From NCBI GenBank assembly GCA_021808985.1, contig JAKBAQ010000011.1:1-25271 (forward strand): a DNA stretch of 25,271 nt, read 5' to 3'. Below are positions 25,264-25,271 of the stretch, one piece after another. The stretch's first letter is position 1. Each line of letters opens with the position of its first letter. This stretch comes from Pseudomonadota bacterium (GTDB lineage Bacteria; Pseudomonadota; Alphaproteobacteria; Acetobacterales; Acetobacteraceae). The position numbers and the translations under genes are program-made. The notes beneath the pieces are model-generated. The model was not told the origin of the DNA, ran no database searches, and saw only the letters and a list, made by a program, of their open reading frames with translations.

Positions 25264-25271
25264 GTCATTTC

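Noticed and set aside
24864..25268. 134-codon minus-strand frame opposite the XRE gene
   Set aside because: It overlaps a clear XRE regulator, crosses the terminator hairpin and has no SD or motif.

Overview
The window reads as a high-GC alphaproteobacterial chromosome segment. The pairing of an Hsp20 gene with a DUF1150 gene, the def-fmt-truA order, frequent TTG starts behind strong Shine-Dalgarno (SD) sequences, and the codon usage all fit Rhodospirillales, possibly Acetobacteraceae. That placement is inference; no 16S or other marker is present.

Positions 1-17423 are ordinary chromosome. A truncated tRNA-Ser is followed by a polar amino-acid ABC transporter operon (periplasmic binding protein, permease, ATPase). 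Next come a Stf0-type sulfotransferase and a convergent 1042-residue protein joining many TPR repeats to a DXD sugar transferase; these two may modify a surface glycan. A small heat-shock module (Hsp20, DUF1150) diverges from the translation genes def, fmt and truA, where start codons overlap stop codons, and then comes dnaE (replicative polymerase alpha subunit). After dnaE lie a palindrome-rich spacer, tRNA-Val(GAC), a pirin, a DegP/HtrA periplasmic protease and tRNA-Thr(CGT).

Immediately after the intact 3' end of tRNA-Thr(CGT) the content changes to an integrated mobile element that continues to the end of the window. Its tRNA-proximal 0.87 kb has no gene but carries two 227-bp tandem repeats plus a partial third. 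Each full copy has seven GTGTGCC-like boxes flanking an AT-rich core. Then, on the minus strand, come a resolvase-type serine recombinase, a DUF927 helicase-like ATPase, a Toprim primase-like protein, an unknown protein, an AlpA-like HTH protein, an unknown 282-residue protein and a chain of tightly overlapping small genes. A divergent XRE/Cro-type regulator faces the small-gene chain across a short promoter region with a palindrome.

The repressor-like gene, divergent early operon, AlpA-like protein, primase and helicase genes, and duplicated iteron-like array next to a tRNA resemble a P4-like satellite or integrative replicon. No capsid, packaging, conjugation or integrase gene is visible; an integrase may lie beyond the right edge. 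No CRISPR array, rRNA or insertion-sequence transposase was seen.
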